Shown: positions 36,401 to 47,837, numbered from the stretch's first letter. The stretch: DNA of 64,000 bases from Pseudoalteromonas sp. EB27 (GCF_001974875.1 NZ_MTQD01000003.1:186001-250000), one strand, 5' to 3'. Translations and numbers: made by a program. The notes: generated from the letters alone by a model not told the origin.

Positions 36401-37878
36401 TTATTTCTGTAAAACTGGTCTCAGAACCAGGTGTAGGAACTATTGCAACAGGTGTTGCTAAAGCATATGCCGATTTAATTACTATTTCTGGTTATGACGG
36501 CGGTACAGGCGCAAGTCCGCTTACTTCTGTTAAATATGCGGGTAGCCCTTGGGAGCTTGGTCTTGCTGAAACGCAGCAGGCACTTGTTGAAAATGGCCTT
36601 CGTCATCGTATTCGCTTACAAACAGATGGTGGCTTAAAAACAGGTTTAGATATTATTAAAGCAGCGATTTTAGGTGCCGAGAGCTTTGGTTTTGGTACCG
36701 GCCCAATGGTTGCGCTTGGTTGTAAATACTTACGAATTTGTCACTTAAATAACTGTGCGACCGGTGTTGCAACACAAGACGAAACACTTCGTCAAAAGCA
36801 TTACCACGGCTTACCAGAAATGGCGATGAACTACTTTAAGTTCATAGCTCAAGAAGCGCGTGAAATTATGGCAAGCTTAGGTGTTGCAAATTTAACTGAC
36901 TTAATTGGTCGCCTGGATTTACTAGAAGAAATTGAAGGTAAAACAGCGAAGCAAAAGAAAATTGATTTATCTTCTGTAATTGCTCAGCCAAATAACCCAA
37001 CAGGTGAGACTCTTTATTGCAGTGTACCTAATAGCTCGCATTATTTAGGAAAGCTCAATGAGAGCTTACTTGCTAAGGCACAAGAAGCAATTGATGCATC
37101 AAGCGGTATTTCACTAGTAAGTCGTATTTGTAATACGGACAGATCGGTTGGTGCAATGCTTTCTGGCTATATTGCTGATAAATATGGTAATCAAGGTATG
37201 GCGGCAGACCCTGTAGCAATTGAACTACATGGTACTGCGGGTCAATCATTTGGTGTGTGGAATGCTGGCGGTCTTGAAATGACACTGGTTGGTGATGCTA
37301 ATGATTACGTAGGTAAAGGCATGGCGGGTGGTAAGCTAGTAATTCGTCCACCACTTGGTTCGTCTTTTGAAAGTCATAAAGCAACAATTGCAGGCAATAC
37401 ATGTTTATACGGCGCAACGGGTGGCAAACTATTTGCTGCAGGTTGTGCTGGCGAGCGTTTTGCAGTGCGTAACTCAGGTGTGCAAGCGGTTGTAGAAGGC
37501 GTAGGTGACAACGGTTGTGAATACATGACGGGCGGCGTTGTATGTGTACTGGGCAATGTAGGTGTTAACTTTGGTGCGGGTATGACAGGTGGTTTTGCTT
37601 ATATTTTAGATGAACGAAATGATTTTGAAAAACGCATTAATCCAGAGCTTGTAGAAATAGTAACACTGGATGAATTAACATCGCATCAAGAGCATTTACG
37701 CGGCTTAATTGCCGAGCATTTAGAGCTTACAGGCTCATGCCGTGCAGAAAGTATTTTAGCTAACTTTGAATTGTACTTACCTATGTTTAAATTAGTTAAA
37801 CCGATATCAAGCGACGTAAAAAGTTTACTCGGGCATCGCGCTCGCAGTAGTGCCGAACTACGTGTTCAGGCGCAATAA
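33421..37878 (+). CDS. gltB: Glutamate synthase large subunit
   Basis: The NADPH-dependent GOGAT large subunit makes glutamate from 2-oxoglutarate and glutamine. With the ATG at 33421 the protein is 1485 residues, the same as the family. The ATG has AGGGGAGG just upstream, while a GTG at 33400 lies before that site and is rejected. An 11-residue propeptide precedes catalytic Cys12 (ENCGFGLI), which becomes the N-terminal nucleophile of the glutaminase domain. A 3Fe-4S cluster motif [12 protein letters not shown] follows in the FMN-binding synthase domain, and the C-terminal GxGxG repeats end the protein. gltD follows nine bases later. Confidence 0.98.
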   Translation: MLYDSKLEKENCGFGLIAQVNGQASHRLIRTAITGLDRMQHRGGISADGKTGDGCGLLLQKPDSFFRAIASEHNWHLGKNYAVGMIFLNSDPVLAQAAKKILSEELEKETLNILGWRVVPTDPSMLGPIAVQQLPGFEQIFVSAPEGWRSKDLERRLYVARRRAEKRIVDDEAFYIASLSGLVTIYKGLMMPADLPNFYLDLADIRMTSAICVFHQRFSTNTQPRWPLAQPFRYLAHNGEINTIEGNRQWARARSYKFASPLIPDLQSAAPFVNETGSDSSSLDNMLELFLAGGMDLFRAMRMLVPPAWQKNRAMDDDLRAFYDFNSMHMEPWDGPAGIVMSDGRFAACNLDRNGLRPARYVITQDGFITLASEVGIWDYTADEVVEKGRVGPGELLVIDTKLGKIWHSDEIDQDLKSRHPYKSWLEENVKRLVPFEELTEQDAGNRSFDDETLAKYQKMFGYTNEELDSVIRVMGENGQEATGSMGDDTPFAVLSEGHRSLYDYFRQKFAQVTNPPIDPLRENHVMSLATCIGSEQNVFNETTGHAKRLQFDTPILMYADMQQLLNADEAHYSYCKIDITYTVAEGLENAVTRICDQAQEKAAAGCIMLILTDRNFDETNLPIPAAMAVGAVQKRLVDNNLRCESNIIIETGSVRDAHQFAVLLGFGATAIYPYLAYESLVAMSDSKIINKSYCEVTLAYRKAINKGLYKIMSKMGISTVASYRCSMLFEAVGLSDAIVDMCFKGVASRIQGACFSDFDDDQQSLHKLALSKRKLLSHGGLFKYVHGGEYHAYNPDVIQTLQKAVRSGDYKDYSAYADLVNNRPIATLRDMLALKLPEQGISIDEVESAENLYKRFDSAAMSIGALSPEAHEALAIAMNRLGGCSNSGEGGEDKLRYGTEKNSRIKQVASGRFGVTPHYLRSADVIQIKVAQGAKPGEGGQLPGEKVTPYIAKLRYSVPGVTLISPPPHHDIYSIEDLAQLIFDLKQVNPKALISVKLVSEPGVGTIATGVAKAYADLITISGYDGGTGASPLTSVKYAGSPWELGLAETQQALVENGLRHRIRLQTDGGLKTGLDIIKAAILGAESFGFGTGPMVALGCKYLRICHLNNCATGVATQDETLRQKHYHGLPEMAMNYFKFIAQEAREIMASLGVANLTDLIGRLDLLEEIEGKTAKQKKIDLSSVIAQPNNPTGETLYCSVPNSSHYLGKLNESLLAKAQEAIDASSGISLVSRICNTDRSVGAMLSGYIADKYGNQGMAADPVAIELHGTAGQSFGVWNAGGLEMTLVGDANDYVGKGMAGGKLVIRPPLGSSFESHKATIAGNTCLYGATGGKLFAAGCAGERFAVRNSGVQAVVEGVGDNGCEYMTGGVVCVLGNVGVNFGAGMTGGFAYILDERNDFEKRINPELVEIVTLDELTSHQEHLRGLIAEHLELTGSCRAESILANFELYLPMFKLVKPISSDVKSLLGHRARSSAELRVQAQ

Positions 37879-39303
<1,425 letters not shown>

Positions 39304-39330
39304 TTGCTCGTATTGATTAAATGATATTTA

Positions 39331-39356
39331 AAGCAAGCCAAGAGGCTTGCTTTTTT
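39331..39356 (+). terminator. Terminator after gltD
   Basis: AAGCAAGCC / GGCTTGCTT stem with an AAGA loop, followed by a T run. Confidence 0.9.
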
Positions 39357-39363
39357 ATTTGTT

Positions 39364-39552
39364 CTATTCGAATGTAATATCAACGTAATTTGTGGCAAAC
39401 GGGGCTACATTCACACCACCTTTTGTATGATTTTCTTTAGCCATATCTCCAGTTACTAACTTCATACAGTAACTACCAGAAAAAGTTGCTTTGTCATTGT
39501 TGGTTGTTCTTTCTAAGCCTAATGCGTTTGCTTTGGCATCTACTAACCAGCT
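39364..39552 (-). pseudogene. C-terminal gene remnant, unidentified
   Basis: On the minus strand a frame with no start codon near its 5' end reads WLVDAKANALGLERTTN and continues to a stop at 39364-39366 (end APFATNYVDITFE). Its composition looks protein-like, not random. Upstream of the Trp codon the same frame meets a TAA at once. A second frame there reads MKLAHKAG then stops. This suggests a gene that has lost its N-terminus by deletion or frameshift. I do not recognise the family. It is convergent with gltD. Confidence 0.45.
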
Positions 39553-40153
39553 TTATGGGCTAGTTTCATACATACAAACGTTTCCGACACTCCTTTATTC
39601 TTTGTCGTTTATATTCTAATACTAGTTCGGTTAATTAAGTGGTCTATCTTGAGATAACAGAATCGTGTCGATAATAAGGCTAAAGTTTCGCTATTTAGCT
39701 GTTCTCGTTAAATCCTCTTACAGTACTCTGCATTCATGCAGTCGTATCTCACAAGCGTTAACGCAGCTAGCATTAAGCTCAACTTCTGAAATTAATTAAT
39801 GTGTTGTGTACTAGGTCCACACATAGTTCATAGAATCGTTATTGCCGCCTTTAGCTGAGCAGGTTTATGTTATTGCTCTACACCCAGTGAGTTCAATTAT
39901 TACAGAAATAAAAGGGCGAACTTAAATGATTTTAGAAAATGGTATTAGGACTAAGTAATTTGATATCATAAAAAATGTATTTATCTGGGATAAGAGCAAA
40001 AGGCTAAAAATATGGGAACAATTGTCAGTGCTAATTACTAACCTTAATAGTTGATTTAAATATAAAGTAAGTTCATTATTGCAGGCTGTTTACGGTTTGC
40101 TTACTTTATATAATAAGGTTGGCTCTTATATAATGATAAAATAAATATAAATT
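39553..40153. other. Non-coding stretch, no gene seen
   Basis: About 600 bases with stops in all frames. It contains AT-rich segments, a GCGTTAACGC palindrome near 39758 and two TATAAT-like hexamers near 40109 and 40129 just before the next gene. No repeat ends, transposase pieces or RNA gene could be supported. Together with the gene remnant it looks like decayed DNA. Confidence 0.5.
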
Positions 40154-41176
40154 ATGTACGAATATTCAAACAATTCAGAAAGGAAGCTCATTGTCCGATT
40201 CTTTTCTTCGATAGGTTTTATAGCAACCTTTTCGATGGCTAGCTTAGCGTTTATCAATAATAGCTATTTATTAGCATTTACTTTAGTAGCTTCTTCGTTT
40301 GTTTATTTATTGGCATTCAATATAGGTAGAGGTGTAGAGAAATCTGCAACCATAATTTTATACAACCTTTATGCACTGATGTTTTACCTAGTCCTCACTG
40401 GTGGAGCACAAGGTACAGGACCGATATGGATATTTATAGTATCTCCTGTTACTTATTCAATACGTGGGCTTAAGCGAGGTACTTATGATATTGTTTTATT
40501 TTTATCAGCGATTGTTTTAGGCTTTTACTGCGCAGATATACTTAATATATATGACTACAACCCAGAACAGTTCCCAATCAGAATCATACTTGCTTTTATA
40601 ATTGTTGCATCGCTGAGTGGTTATTACGAATTTTCAAGAGAGAAATACAGCAGTAAATTAATTGCTTTAAGTCAAAAAAATGAATTTTTAGCCACAATAG
40701 ATCCACTAACTAACTTGCCAAACCGTCGTTACACTATGAATAAGCTTGTGGCTTTTAAAAATGAGCTTAAAAACAATAATATTCCGTTTGTAATATTATT
40801 AGCTGATGTAGATAATTTTAAAAAAATTAATGATCAATTTGGCCATGATTTTGGCGATGAAGCTCTTATCCATTTAGGCAAAACATTTGAAAATAATATT
40901 CCGCAAAATGCGATTGCTTCCCGTTGGGGCGGTGAGGAGTTTTTAATTGTGATTCCAGATGCAACAGTTGAGCAGGGGGAGCTCGTTGCAGAAAAAATCC
41001 ATAATGCCCTTGAATCTTCAGCTGTAAGCCTATTCTCAGATAGTGTAAATATCACACTAAGCATCGGTATCACCTCAGCAAAAGCTGAGCTCTCAATTGA
41101 CCTTGATATTAAGCGAGCTGATGAACTACTTTATAAAGCAAAAGAGCAAGGTAAAAATAGAACGTGCTCTTTTTAA
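40154..41176 (+). CDS. Membrane-bound GGDEF diguanylate cyclase
   Basis: A 340-residue protein with five to six hydrophobic helices over residues 12-160 (an integral sensor region without a large loop). A short linker and a GGDEF domain follow. The active motif is GGEEF at 259-263, with the metal and GTP residues of ADVDNFKKINDQFGHDFGDEA upstream. No RxxD inhibitory site is found five residues before GGEEF (the position reads PQNA), so feedback inhibition may be lacking. No good ribosome site is seen before the ATG. It stands alone, convergent with a small membrane protein gene. Confidence 0.9.
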   Translation: MYEYSNNSERKLIVRFFSSIGFIATFSMASLAFINNSYLLAFTLVASSFVYLLAFNIGRGVEKSATIILYNLYALMFYLVLTGGAQGTGPIWIFIVSPVTYSIRGLKRGTYDIVLFLSAIVLGFYCADILNIYDYNPEQFPIRIILAFIIVASLSGYYEFSREKYSSKLIALSQKNEFLATIDPLTNLPNRRYTMNKLVAFKNELKNNNIPFVILLADVDNFKKINDQFGHDFGDEALIHLGKTFENNIPQNAIASRWGGEEFLIVIPDATVEQGELVAEKIHNALESSAVSLFSDSVNITLSIGITSAKAELSIDLDIKRADELLYKAKEQGKNRTCSF

Positions 41177-41185
41177 ATGTTTATT

Positions 41186-41509
41186 TTAATCCATCGAGAA
41201 CGAATCTAGAGATGGCCTTATTTTAGCTTTTCTGCGTTTTACGCTCATATAGCAAAATATATTGCACGCAACTTGTACCGTGATTAAAGCCCAATAACTA
41301 ATACCTAAACCACTTAATCCATTTTCCTTTTCGCTTGCAAGGTAATAGGCCACAACCGCTAGGTGAAAAACTAAAAAGCTATTTAAAAAACGAAATAAGC
41401 GTTGTTTAAAACAAGTATGTTTATATTTACTAAATATAATTAAACAGGTGCTTAGTACTAATAACAACCAACTTAAAATTATACAAAAATCAACTAAAGT
41501 ACTGTGCAT
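41186..41509 (-). CDS. Small three-helix membrane protein, unknown
   Basis: A 107-residue protein with three hydrophobic helices (about 6-27, 43-60 and 70-90), a basic loop between the first two (SKYKHTCFKQRLFRF) and a basic C-terminal tail (VKRRKAKIRPSL). The inside-positive pattern fits an inner membrane protein. I do not recognise the family. It lies between the convergent diguanylate cyclase and recN, 34 bases downstream of recN on the same strand, so it may be read from the SOS-controlled recN promoter. Confidence 0.65.
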   Translation of the reverse strand: MHSTLVDFCIILSWLLLVLSTCLIIFSKYKHTCFKQRLFRFLNSFLVFHLAVVAYYLASEKENGLSGLGISYWALITVQVACNIFCYMSVKRRKAKIRPSLDSFSMD

Positions 41510-41543
41510 TATTTAATCCTTGAAGACGTTATTTACTAACATA

Positions 41544-43217
41544 TTAGGCGTGAGCCATTATTAGTTCTTTAGCATTTGCTTTAGCTGTTTTACTTATATT
41601 GTCACCGCCTAGTAAACGGGCTATTTCATTAATGCGGCCATCTTTATTTAAAGGCAGCATATGAGTAAATGTCTCCCCTTGTGCTATTTCTTTAGCTACA
41701 AAAAATTGCTGATGTGCACTACTGGCAACTTGCGGTAAATGAGTAACACAAATTACTTGGGTCGACTTTCCTAACTGGCGTAATAACTTACCTACAGCAG
41801 ATGCCGTTGGGCCAGAAATACCTACATCAACTTCATCAAAAATAAGTGTTGGAGTTGTTACTTTTTGGGCAATAATAACTTGTATAGCAAGGCTTATACG
41901 AGAAAGCTCACCACCTGATGCTACTTTAGCTAATGGTTGAAGTGGTTGCCCCGGATTAGTTGATACTAAAAAAGAAACATTATCAAAGCCTAAGCTGTTT
42001 GGTGTACGATTACTCTCTTGGGTTAAGGCTATTTCAAAAACACCGTTTTCCATCGATAAATTAGCCATGCTTTCACTTATTAATATATTCAGTGTATTAG
42101 CATACTCACAGCGGCTTTTACTTAATTCATCAGCAGTTTGCTTATAACTAAGTAATGCGCTTTCTATTTCTGACTCAAGTTGATCTAGGCGATTACTATT
42201 ATTACTTATTGACTCAAGCTCTTGAGCAATTGATTGATGAAACTCAACTAACTGCTGAGGTTTTATATGATGCTTACGCGCTAAATCCATCGCACCACTT
42301 AGTCTATTCTCTACTTCAACTAAGCGGGCAGGGTCTAAATCTGCTTGCTCAGTGTAATTACGGACTTCACGGCTTGCTTCTTCAACTTGTACTGCGGCTT
42401 CGCTAAGCATAGCAGCTACGCTTGCTAAACTTTCGTCATATTGAGCCAGCTCAGTAAATTGTTGAGCACTATGCTGGAGTAATGAACAGGCATTTTGCTC
42501 ATCACTTTCGTATAACTGTTGTAATTCGCGTTGGCACGATTCTAATATCGTTTGACTATTACTAAGCTTATAATGCTCAGCTTCAATTAAATCAAACTCA
42601 TTCTCTTGCAATGCAAATTCATCAAGTTCAGCAACTTGATATTCTAATAATTGTTTTTGCGCAGCTTGCTGCTGCTGTTGTTGCTCTAAGTGTTTAAATT
42701 CTTTTTGTAAGTTAGCAAACTGTTTATAGTTTTTATTTACCGAGTTTACTAAGTGGTGATGCCCTGCATAGGCATCTAAAAGCTGTAACTGATGCTCAGC
42801 TTTTAATAAATGTTGGTGGGTATGTTGTCCATGAATAGATATTAAATATTGTCCAAGTTCTTTTAATTGTGACGCGGTAACTGCACTACCATTAATATAG
42901 CTTTTACTACGGCCGTTTTTGCAAACAACACGACGCAACAAGCACTCATTGTCTGAAGTGCTTAGCATATGTTGCTCTAAAAATGCTTGAGCAAGCGGTA
43001 GATCTGTTAAGTCAAATTGTGCACATACTTCTGCTTTATCAGAGCTTGGGCGCACTGCTGATGCTTCAGCGCGTTCACCTAAGCACAGGGATAGGGCATC
43101 TATAGCAATAGATTTACCAGCACCAGTCTCACCTGTGATTGCGGTCATGCCGCTGCGCCACTCGGTGCTTAAATTACTCACGATTGCGAAATTTTTAACT
43201 TCTAAACCAATTAACAT
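41544..43217 (-). CDS. recN: DNA repair protein RecN
   Basis: An SMC-like ATPase that acts at double-strand breaks. With ATG at 43217 the protein has 557 residues and aligns at its first residues with E. coli RecN (LxVxNFAIV). Walker A GETGAGKS is at 29-36. A coiled-coil region rich in Gln, Glu and Leu spans about 150-370, and the C-terminal ATPase half has LASGGELSRISLAIQ-type signature and PTLIFDEVDVGISG Walker B. A longer frame to 43238 is not preferred. A perfect LexA box lies 26 bases upstream, so it is SOS-induced. Confidence 0.96.
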   Translation of the reverse strand: MLIGLEVKNFAIVSNLSTEWRSGMTAITGETGAGKSIAIDALSLCLGERAEASAVRPSSDKAEVCAQFDLTDLPLAQAFLEQHMLSTSDNECLLRRVVCKNGRSKSYINGSAVTASQLKELGQYLISIHGQHTHQHLLKAEHQLQLLDAYAGHHHLVNSVNKNYKQFANLQKEFKHLEQQQQQQAAQKQLLEYQVAELDEFALQENEFDLIEAEHYKLSNSQTILESCQRELQQLYESDEQNACSLLQHSAQQFTELAQYDESLASVAAMLSEAAVQVEEASREVRNYTEQADLDPARLVEVENRLSGAMDLARKHHIKPQQLVEFHQSIAQELESISNNSNRLDQLESEIESALLSYKQTADELSKSRCEYANTLNILISESMANLSMENGVFEIALTQESNRTPNSLGFDNVSFLVSTNPGQPLQPLAKVASGGELSRISLAIQVIIAQKVTTPTLIFDEVDVGISGPTASAVGKLLRQLGKSTQVICVTHLPQVASSAHQQFFVAKEIAQGETFTHMLPLNKDGRINEIARLLGGDNISKTAKANAKELIMAHA

Positions 43218-43242
43218 ACTGTTTATCCATCCAGTCAATTAA

Positions 43243-43258
43243 CTGTTAATTTATACAG
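43243..43258 (-). promoter_or_regulatory. LexA (SOS) box of recN
   Basis: CTGT-TAATTTAT-ACAG matches the CTGT-N8-ACAG consensus completely, 26 bases upstream of the recN start. A single box is seen, while E. coli recN has several. Confidence 0.9.
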
Positions 43259-43292
43259 TGTTTTGGTTTTTTGCAAATTAATTTTGTATTAT

Positions 43293-43850
43293 TTACGCAA
43301 CACTTACATCTTGAGTAAACTGTGTGTCGGTAGTCTGGGAGGAGGTGTCAATTTTATCATCAACAATATCAGTAAGTTGTACAGTGTCTTCAGTTATAAT
43401 TAGAGCTATGAGGGGAGGTAGTACATTTATATAAAAACTCTTATTGTATAAAATTCCTTGCTGAGGCAATTCAGATACAAAGTACTGTATATTATCAATC
43501 AATGGTTGAATTATATTTGTCTGATTAGTTTTAATTAACTCGTTAGACAACGTGTTAATTAGCAAGTCGGCGATATCTTCAAGCTGTTGCAAGTTCTCGT
43601 CTGTATGTGGTTGAACTACAAAAAAATTATTCACAATAGCTTGAATGCGAGGAATGTATTTTGGGCGAATTATTTTAGCATCAAGTAGTTCATTAAGCTT
43701 TGTTTTAAGGCGAGTATTTACATGCGAAACACGTTCATTAAATAGCTTTTTTCTAGCTTCAATTGCCTTTTTACGATTACTTTCTACTTTAAGGTAAGTA
43801 GCTAGTAATGTAATCAATAACAATAGAGCAAAAAAAACAACATAAGTCAT
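43293..43850 (-). CDS. Membrane-anchored protein of unknown function
   Basis: A 185-residue protein with an N-terminal hydrophobic helix (residues 3-20), then a basic, helical stretch (KVESNRKKAIEARKKLFNER) and a mostly helical body. The last 25 residues are Asp/Thr/Gln-rich and probably disordered. There is no recognisable domain or cysteine. It lies between nadK (75 bases upstream) and recN, a place where E. coli has no gene, and may be a lineage-specific insertion. It probably shares the nadK transcript. Confidence 0.65.
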   Translation of the reverse strand: MTYVVFFALLLLITLLATYLKVESNRKKAIEARKKLFNERVSHVNTRLKTKLNELLDAKIIRPKYIPRIQAIVNNFFVVQPHTDENLQQLEDIADLLINTLSNELIKTNQTNIIQPLIDNIQYFVSELPQQGILYNKSFYINVLPPLIALIITEDTVQLTDIVDDKIDTSSQTTDTQFTQDVSVA

Positions 43851-43925
43851 TATTATCCGTTCCTGAAATGGTTAATTATTTTTATAGTGACATTTTGCTC
43901 TATAGTACTGCTTTTAGCAATAAAA

Positions 43926-44810
43926 TTAGTATAAACGACTACCCCAATTTAGTTTTGTACGCAAAACGTTGTAGTAAGAGTAATTTTTTGGATGAATTAA
44001 GCGCAACTGTTTATCGGCTTTTTTAATTACTACTTCATCACCGGGTAATACGGCAAGAACTACATGGCTGTCGCAACTTACCTGAAGGCTATCTGTATTT
44101 TCTAGGCTTAGCTTTAAACGAACCTCGTTATCGGCATCTACCACTAAAGGTCTGCTAGATAAGGTATGAGGAAACATAGGTACTAACGATATTGCATTTA
44201 GCTCGGGCGTTAAGATTGGCCCGCCACCTGATAGCGAATAGGCTGTAGAGCCTGTCGGGGTTGATACTATTAAACCATCGGAGCGCTGAGAAAACACAAA
44301 GTCATTATTTATAAAAGCTTCAAATTCAATCATGTGCGCCACTTTATCGGCATGAAGTACCGCTTCGTTAACAGCTGAGTTGGCGCTTTTTAATTCATTA
44401 TGTCGATATACTTCTACTTCTAATAAAAAGCGTTTTTCTTCAAGGTACTCACCACTGAGTACTTGCTCTAAGCTTGCTTCAAACCCTTCAGGGTTTAAAT
44501 CAGTTAAAAAGCCTAGGTTACCTCTATTTACACCAATTACAGCAATGTTAAAGCGTGCAAGCACGCGTGCTGCGCCAAGCATGTTACCGTCACCGCCTAC
44601 AACAATGGCTAAATCGGCTTGTTCACCTAAGTCGACTAACTTAACAAGTTTGTCATGCGGAATATCGTCTAACTGGCTCCCTGTACGTTTTTCTACTATT
44701 ACCTCAAAGCCAAGCGCAAGTAAAAAGGTATGTAAACGCTGCAGAGTAGCCGCTGCTCCCGGGTGATTAGGTTTGCCAATTAGGCCTATGGTGTTAAAAG
44801 GAGAGTCCAT
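43926..44810 (-). CDS. nadK: NAD kinase
   Basis: It phosphorylates NAD to NADP in the cytosol. With ATG at 44810 the protein has 294 residues, close to 292 in E. coli, and starts [16 protein letters not shown]. The signature [12 protein letters not shown] and the NAD-binding [17 protein letters not shown] are both present. A longer frame to 44852 adds residues with no family support. The ribosome site is weak. It is divergent from the hrcA-like/grpE genes, the order found around grpE in E. coli. Confidence 0.96.
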   Translation of the reverse strand: MDSPFNTIGLIGKPNHPGAAATLQRLHTFLLALGFEVIVEKRTGSQLDDIPHDKLVKLVDLGEQADLAIVVGGDGNMLGAARVLARFNIAVIGVNRGNLGFLTDLNPEGFEASLEQVLSGEYLEEKRFLLEVEVYRHNELKSANSAVNEAVLHADKVAHMIEFEAFINNDFVFSQRSDGLIVSTPTGSTAYSLSGGGPILTPELNAISLVPMFPHTLSSRPLVVDADNEVRLKLSLENTDSLQVSCDSHVVLAVLPGDEVVIKKADKQLRLIHPKNYSYYNVLRTKLNWGSRLY

Positions 44811-44929
44811 AATGTACGCACAAAGAGATTTAATAATAGTAGAGTAACTCAAAACAGAAGTGTTTGAAAATACAGATTATAGCAATATTATAAACCTTCA
44901 ATTTTATTCGCAGTGAGTTAGCTGCACGA

Positions 44930-44957
44930 CTTGAAAAAGAACTAAACGCCCCGATAT
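44930..44957 (+). promoter_or_regulatory. RpoH heat-shock promoter of the hrcA-like/grpE operon
   Basis: CTTGAA (44930-44935), 13-base spacer, CCCCGATAT (from 44949). Start of transcription is expected near 44963, which makes an ATG at 44965 unlikely as translation start. Confidence 0.8.
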
Positions 44958-44985
44958 CTCTTTCATGCAACAAGATGTAGATACC

Positions 44986-45930
44986 ATGAAACTAAACCCA
45001 CGAGATCAGCAAATTTTTTCAGCTGTTATGAACATGTACTGTAATGGTGAAGGCTTGCCTGTTCCATCAACAAAAATTGCCAAGCTCAAAGGCATGGCAG
45101 TGTGTTCGGCTACAGTTCGTAATGCTATGGCTCGCTTAGAAAAAGTGGGCTTATTGTATTCACCTCATACATCCGCTGGGCGGGTGCCGACAAATGAAGG
45201 ATTTGATTATTGGTTTGACGAATTTTTTGTGCTTGGCGATATTGCTAATTATTGGCAACCACAGCAATCACAACTCGTTGAGTTAGCCCATGGTTTGAGC
45301 CAAAAATATCAAGTCTGTTGTTGTGTTGGTTTACCTCAAGCCAGTTCACAGCAAGTATTTAGAGTAGAAGTGCTTGATTTTGATTCTACCGACTGGCTTA
45401 TTTTATTAATAGATAGGGCTGGGCAGAGTCACAATATTTGTATTGATAAACCTCATGATTCGTCAGACTCTGTTCGTTATCAATTTGCCACATGGTTAAA
45501 TACAGTATTTAGCCAACAAACCTTAATGGAAGGTTTGTACCGTATGCAAGCTATGGCAAATACAGCGCCTCGAAATTGCCATGATTCGCTTAATCAATGG
45601 ACGCGACACTTGAGCCAGAAATTAGGCTCAGATAACAGTATTGTTGTTGGTGAAAATTACCTCTACAAACAAATTGATTGCGAGCAGAGCTTAAATATTG
45701 GTGTTTCATTTTTAAATTACGTAGAAGATAAGCTCGCTTTTAAAAACGGGTTATCAGTACTTAATAGCGAAAAGCTGCCTTTTACTGAGTGCAACGAATT
45801 GATTGTAATAAGTGTGCCATACTTTCAAAATCAAGAATATCAAAGCCGCTTTTGTATAATTTGTCCTAAATCAGCGCAGATTGAAGAAATAATTCAAGAA
45901 TTTAAATTAATTGAGGCATCTAACTCTTGA
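44986..45930 (+). CDS. hrcA: HrcA-like winged-helix repressor
   Basis: A 314-residue protein whose N-terminal region matches the HrcA DNA-binding domain: [20 protein letters not shown] and [22 protein letters not shown]. The C-terminal part is more divergent, but its length is close to the family norm. HrcA represses chaperone genes in many bacteria, usually at CIRCE sites, but E. coli lacks it. The ATG at 44986 is chosen because the heat-shock promoter predicts a start of transcription near 44963; a clear ribosome site is missing. It is followed by grpE. I saw no CIRCE element nearby, so its target site may differ. Confidence 0.8.
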   Translation: MKLNPRDQQIFSAVMNMYCNGEGLPVPSTKIAKLKGMAVCSATVRNAMARLEKVGLLYSPHTSAGRVPTNEGFDYWFDEFFVLGDIANYWQPQQSQLVELAHGLSQKYQVCCCVGLPQASSQQVFRVEVLDFDSTDWLILLIDRAGQSHNICIDKPHDSSDSVRYQFATWLNTVFSQQTLMEGLYRMQAMANTAPRNCHDSLNQWTRHLSQKLGSDNSIVVGENYLYKQIDCEQSLNIGVSFLNYVEDKLAFKNGLSVLNSEKLPFTECNELIVISVPYFQNQEYQSRFCIICPKSAQIEEIIQEFKLIEASNS

Positions 45931-45988
45931 ATCTTTTTATTCAATCCCCATAATTACCGCAGTTGTAAAGAATTGGAGCACGTATTTT

Positions 45989-46600
45989 ATGTCTGAGCAG
46001 ACACAAAACCCTGAGCAAGAAGTAGAATTAAACGAAGAAATTTCTAAAATGCAGGCTGATGTAGAAGCAGCAGTAGAAGCCGCTGATCAGCATGCAGAAC
46101 AAGAGCAAAGCCCTGAAGCAGAAATTGCTATGTTATATGCAGAGCTTGAAGCTGCAAAGCAAACAATTGCTGATCAAAAAGACGGTGTTGTTCGTGCCGC
46201 AGCAGATGTAGATAATATTCGTCGTCGTGCAGCACAAGATGTAGAAAAAGCACATAAATTTGCACTAGAAAAATTTGCCAACGAATTACTACCTGTAATT
46301 GATAACCTTGAACGTGCTATTGAATTTTCTGATAAAGAAAATGAGACTTTAAAGCCGTTGCTTGAAGGTATTGATATGACGGTTAAGAGCTTTAATGACG
46401 CTGTTTCTAAATTTGGTGTTGAAATTGTAAACCCACAAGGTGAGCAGTTTAATCCAGATTTTCATCAAGCAATGTCAATTCAGCCAAGTAACGATGTAAC
46501 ACCTAATACAGTGCTTGCTGTTATGCAAAAAGGTTACACATTGAATGGTCGTTTATTACGCCCTGCGATGGTTATGGTTTCTAAAGCTGCTGATGCTTAA
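45989..46600 (+). CDS. grpE: Nucleotide exchange factor GrpE
   Basis: The exchange factor of the DnaK chaperone. ATG at 45989 has GGAG ten bases upstream and gives 203 residues; the longer frame begins inside hrcA. The N-terminus is acidic and disordered, then a long helix ([20 protein letters not shown]), and the C-terminal beta domain with [22 protein letters not shown] motif and [16 protein letters not shown]. The end is at a bidirectional terminator, so dnaK is not in this transcript and lies elsewhere. Confidence 0.96.
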   Translation: MSEQTQNPEQEVELNEEISKMQADVEAAVEAADQHAEQEQSPEAEIAMLYAELEAAKQTIADQKDGVVRAAADVDNIRRRAAQDVEKAHKFALEKFANELLPVIDNLERAIEFSDKENETLKPLLEGIDMTVKSFNDAVSKFGVEIVNPQGEQFNPDFHQAMSIQPSNDVTPNTVLAVMQKGYTLNGRLLRPAMVMVSKAADA

Positions 46601-46625
46601 TTAATTTAAGATTATTAGCTTTGAT

Positions 46626-46655
46626 AAAAATGCCTCATATTGAGGCATTTTTTTT
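46626..46655. terminator. Bidirectional terminator of grpE and MFS gene
   Basis: AAAAATGCCTCA / TGAGGCATTTTT, 12-bp stem, 3-base loop, T run on both strands. The minus-strand stop codon TGA of the transporter lies inside the stem. Confidence 0.92.
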
Positions 46656-47837
46656 GTCTTTTTTATAGTGAATTAACTGCACGAGCATAGTGAGTAACAC
46701 GGCGCTAAACATTAAACTTGAAAATGGCACTGCGCTTTCTGCATGCATAATGGCAAGTAGCGGGCCAACTAATGCACCACTACCAAAACGAAGTGTGCCA
46801 ATTACGGCGGTTGCCGTACCTGTGTTTCTTTCAAATTTCATTAATATTAGCGAATCAGCATTACTTGCAGTGACACCTAAACTCATCATTAATGGCGCAA
46901 TAGCAGCCACAATATAATAAAGTGATAAGTGCAATAAGCTAAATGTTAACAGCGAAAGCCCCGATACAAACCCACATACAAGCCCAATATAGAGCATTTT
47001 TCGAGAGCCCAGCCTTGGTACAATTCGCGTATTTAAAAAGTTACCAAACATCAGCGCCATTACGTTAAACGCAAATAGCACACCAAATAATTGTTCTGAA
47101 ACCTCATATAAATCTAAATATATAAAAGGTACTGAGGTTAAAAAGCAAAAAAATCCAAACGATACAAACATAGAACTGAGTATATCTGCACGTGCGTCTT
47201 TATTACTGAGTACTGTTTTATAGCTATCAAAAAACAGAGCAAGGCCCTTTTTTTCATTTGTATGAATAGGTATATCTATTAAATACACTTGTACAAACGC
47301 TAATATTAAAAAGCTATAACCAGCAAGTACTAAAAATATGGTCGACCAAACAGAGAACCCTAAAATAAACGAACCAACAGAGGGGGCTACTAACGGTGCT
47401 ACCATCATGATCATCGACACATACGACATTCCCTTAGCTGTATTTTGCTGATAAATATGGCGAATAATACCCGGTACGACTACGGTTGCTGCAGCTCCCG
47501 TAAATGCTTGCACTGCTCTAAGAGTCCAAAATGCATGGATTTCGGTAGTAAATGCCAGTGCAAGTGAGCTTGCGCCAAATAGGGTTAAGCCAATACGTGC
47601 GAGCTTACGACGGCCAATTTGATCGGCAATAGGGCCAAAAAATAACATACCTAATGAATAACCCGCTAAGTAAATACTCAACGATATTTGTACATTTGGC
47701 ATATTAGTGTGTAAATCGTTTGCAATTACCAGCATGGCGGGCAAATACATATCAATCGCCAATGGAGTAATCGCTACGATACTGGCTAATAAAGGCAATA
47801 AAATACGGGTATTAAAAGACGAGGTTGAGGCGTCCAT
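46635..47837 (-). CDS. Bcr/CflA-family drug efflux transporter
   Basis: A 400-residue MFS protein with 12 predicted helices. The first helix region reads LASIVAITPLAIDMYLPA, typical for Bcr/CflA, and the MFS loop FFGPIADQIGRRKLARIG lies between helices 2 and 3. This family exports bicyclomycin, sulfonamides or similar drugs with proton antiport, but the substrate cannot be read from the sequence. The ATG at 47837 is preferred over an upstream TTG because GAG lies eight bases before. It ends within the bidirectional terminator shared with grpE. Confidence 0.88.
   Translation of the reverse strand: MDASTSSFNTRILLPLLASIVAITPLAIDMYLPAMLVIANDLHTNMPNVQISLSIYLAGYSLGMLFFGPIADQIGRRKLARIGLTLFGASSLALAFTTEIHAFWTLRAVQAFTGAAATVVVPGIIRHIYQQNTAKGMSYVSMIMMVAPLVAPSVGSFILGFSVWSTIFLVLAGYSFLILAFVQVYLIDIPIHTNEKKGLALFFDSYKTVLSNKDARADILSSMFVSFGFFCFLTSVPFIYLDLYEVSEQLFGVLFAFNVMALMFGNFLNTRIVPRLGSRKMLYIGLVCGFVSGLSLLTFSLLHLSLYYIVAAIAPLMMSLGVTASNADSLILMKFERNTGTATAVIGTLRFGSGALVGPLLAIMHAESAVPFSSLMFSAVLLTMLVQLIHYKKDKKNASI

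Noticed and set aside
39740..39800. Integron attC-like site around GCGTTAACGC
   Set aside because: No paired core sites, no cassette or integrase in view.
40089..40134. Promoter of the membrane diguanylate cyclase
   Set aside because: Two TATAAT-like hexamers but spacers to any -35 are too short.
44817..44985. CIRCE element before the hrcA-like gene
   Set aside because: GAGTTAGCTGCAC-like bases occur, but no TTAGCACTC-N9-GAGTGCTAA symmetry is present.
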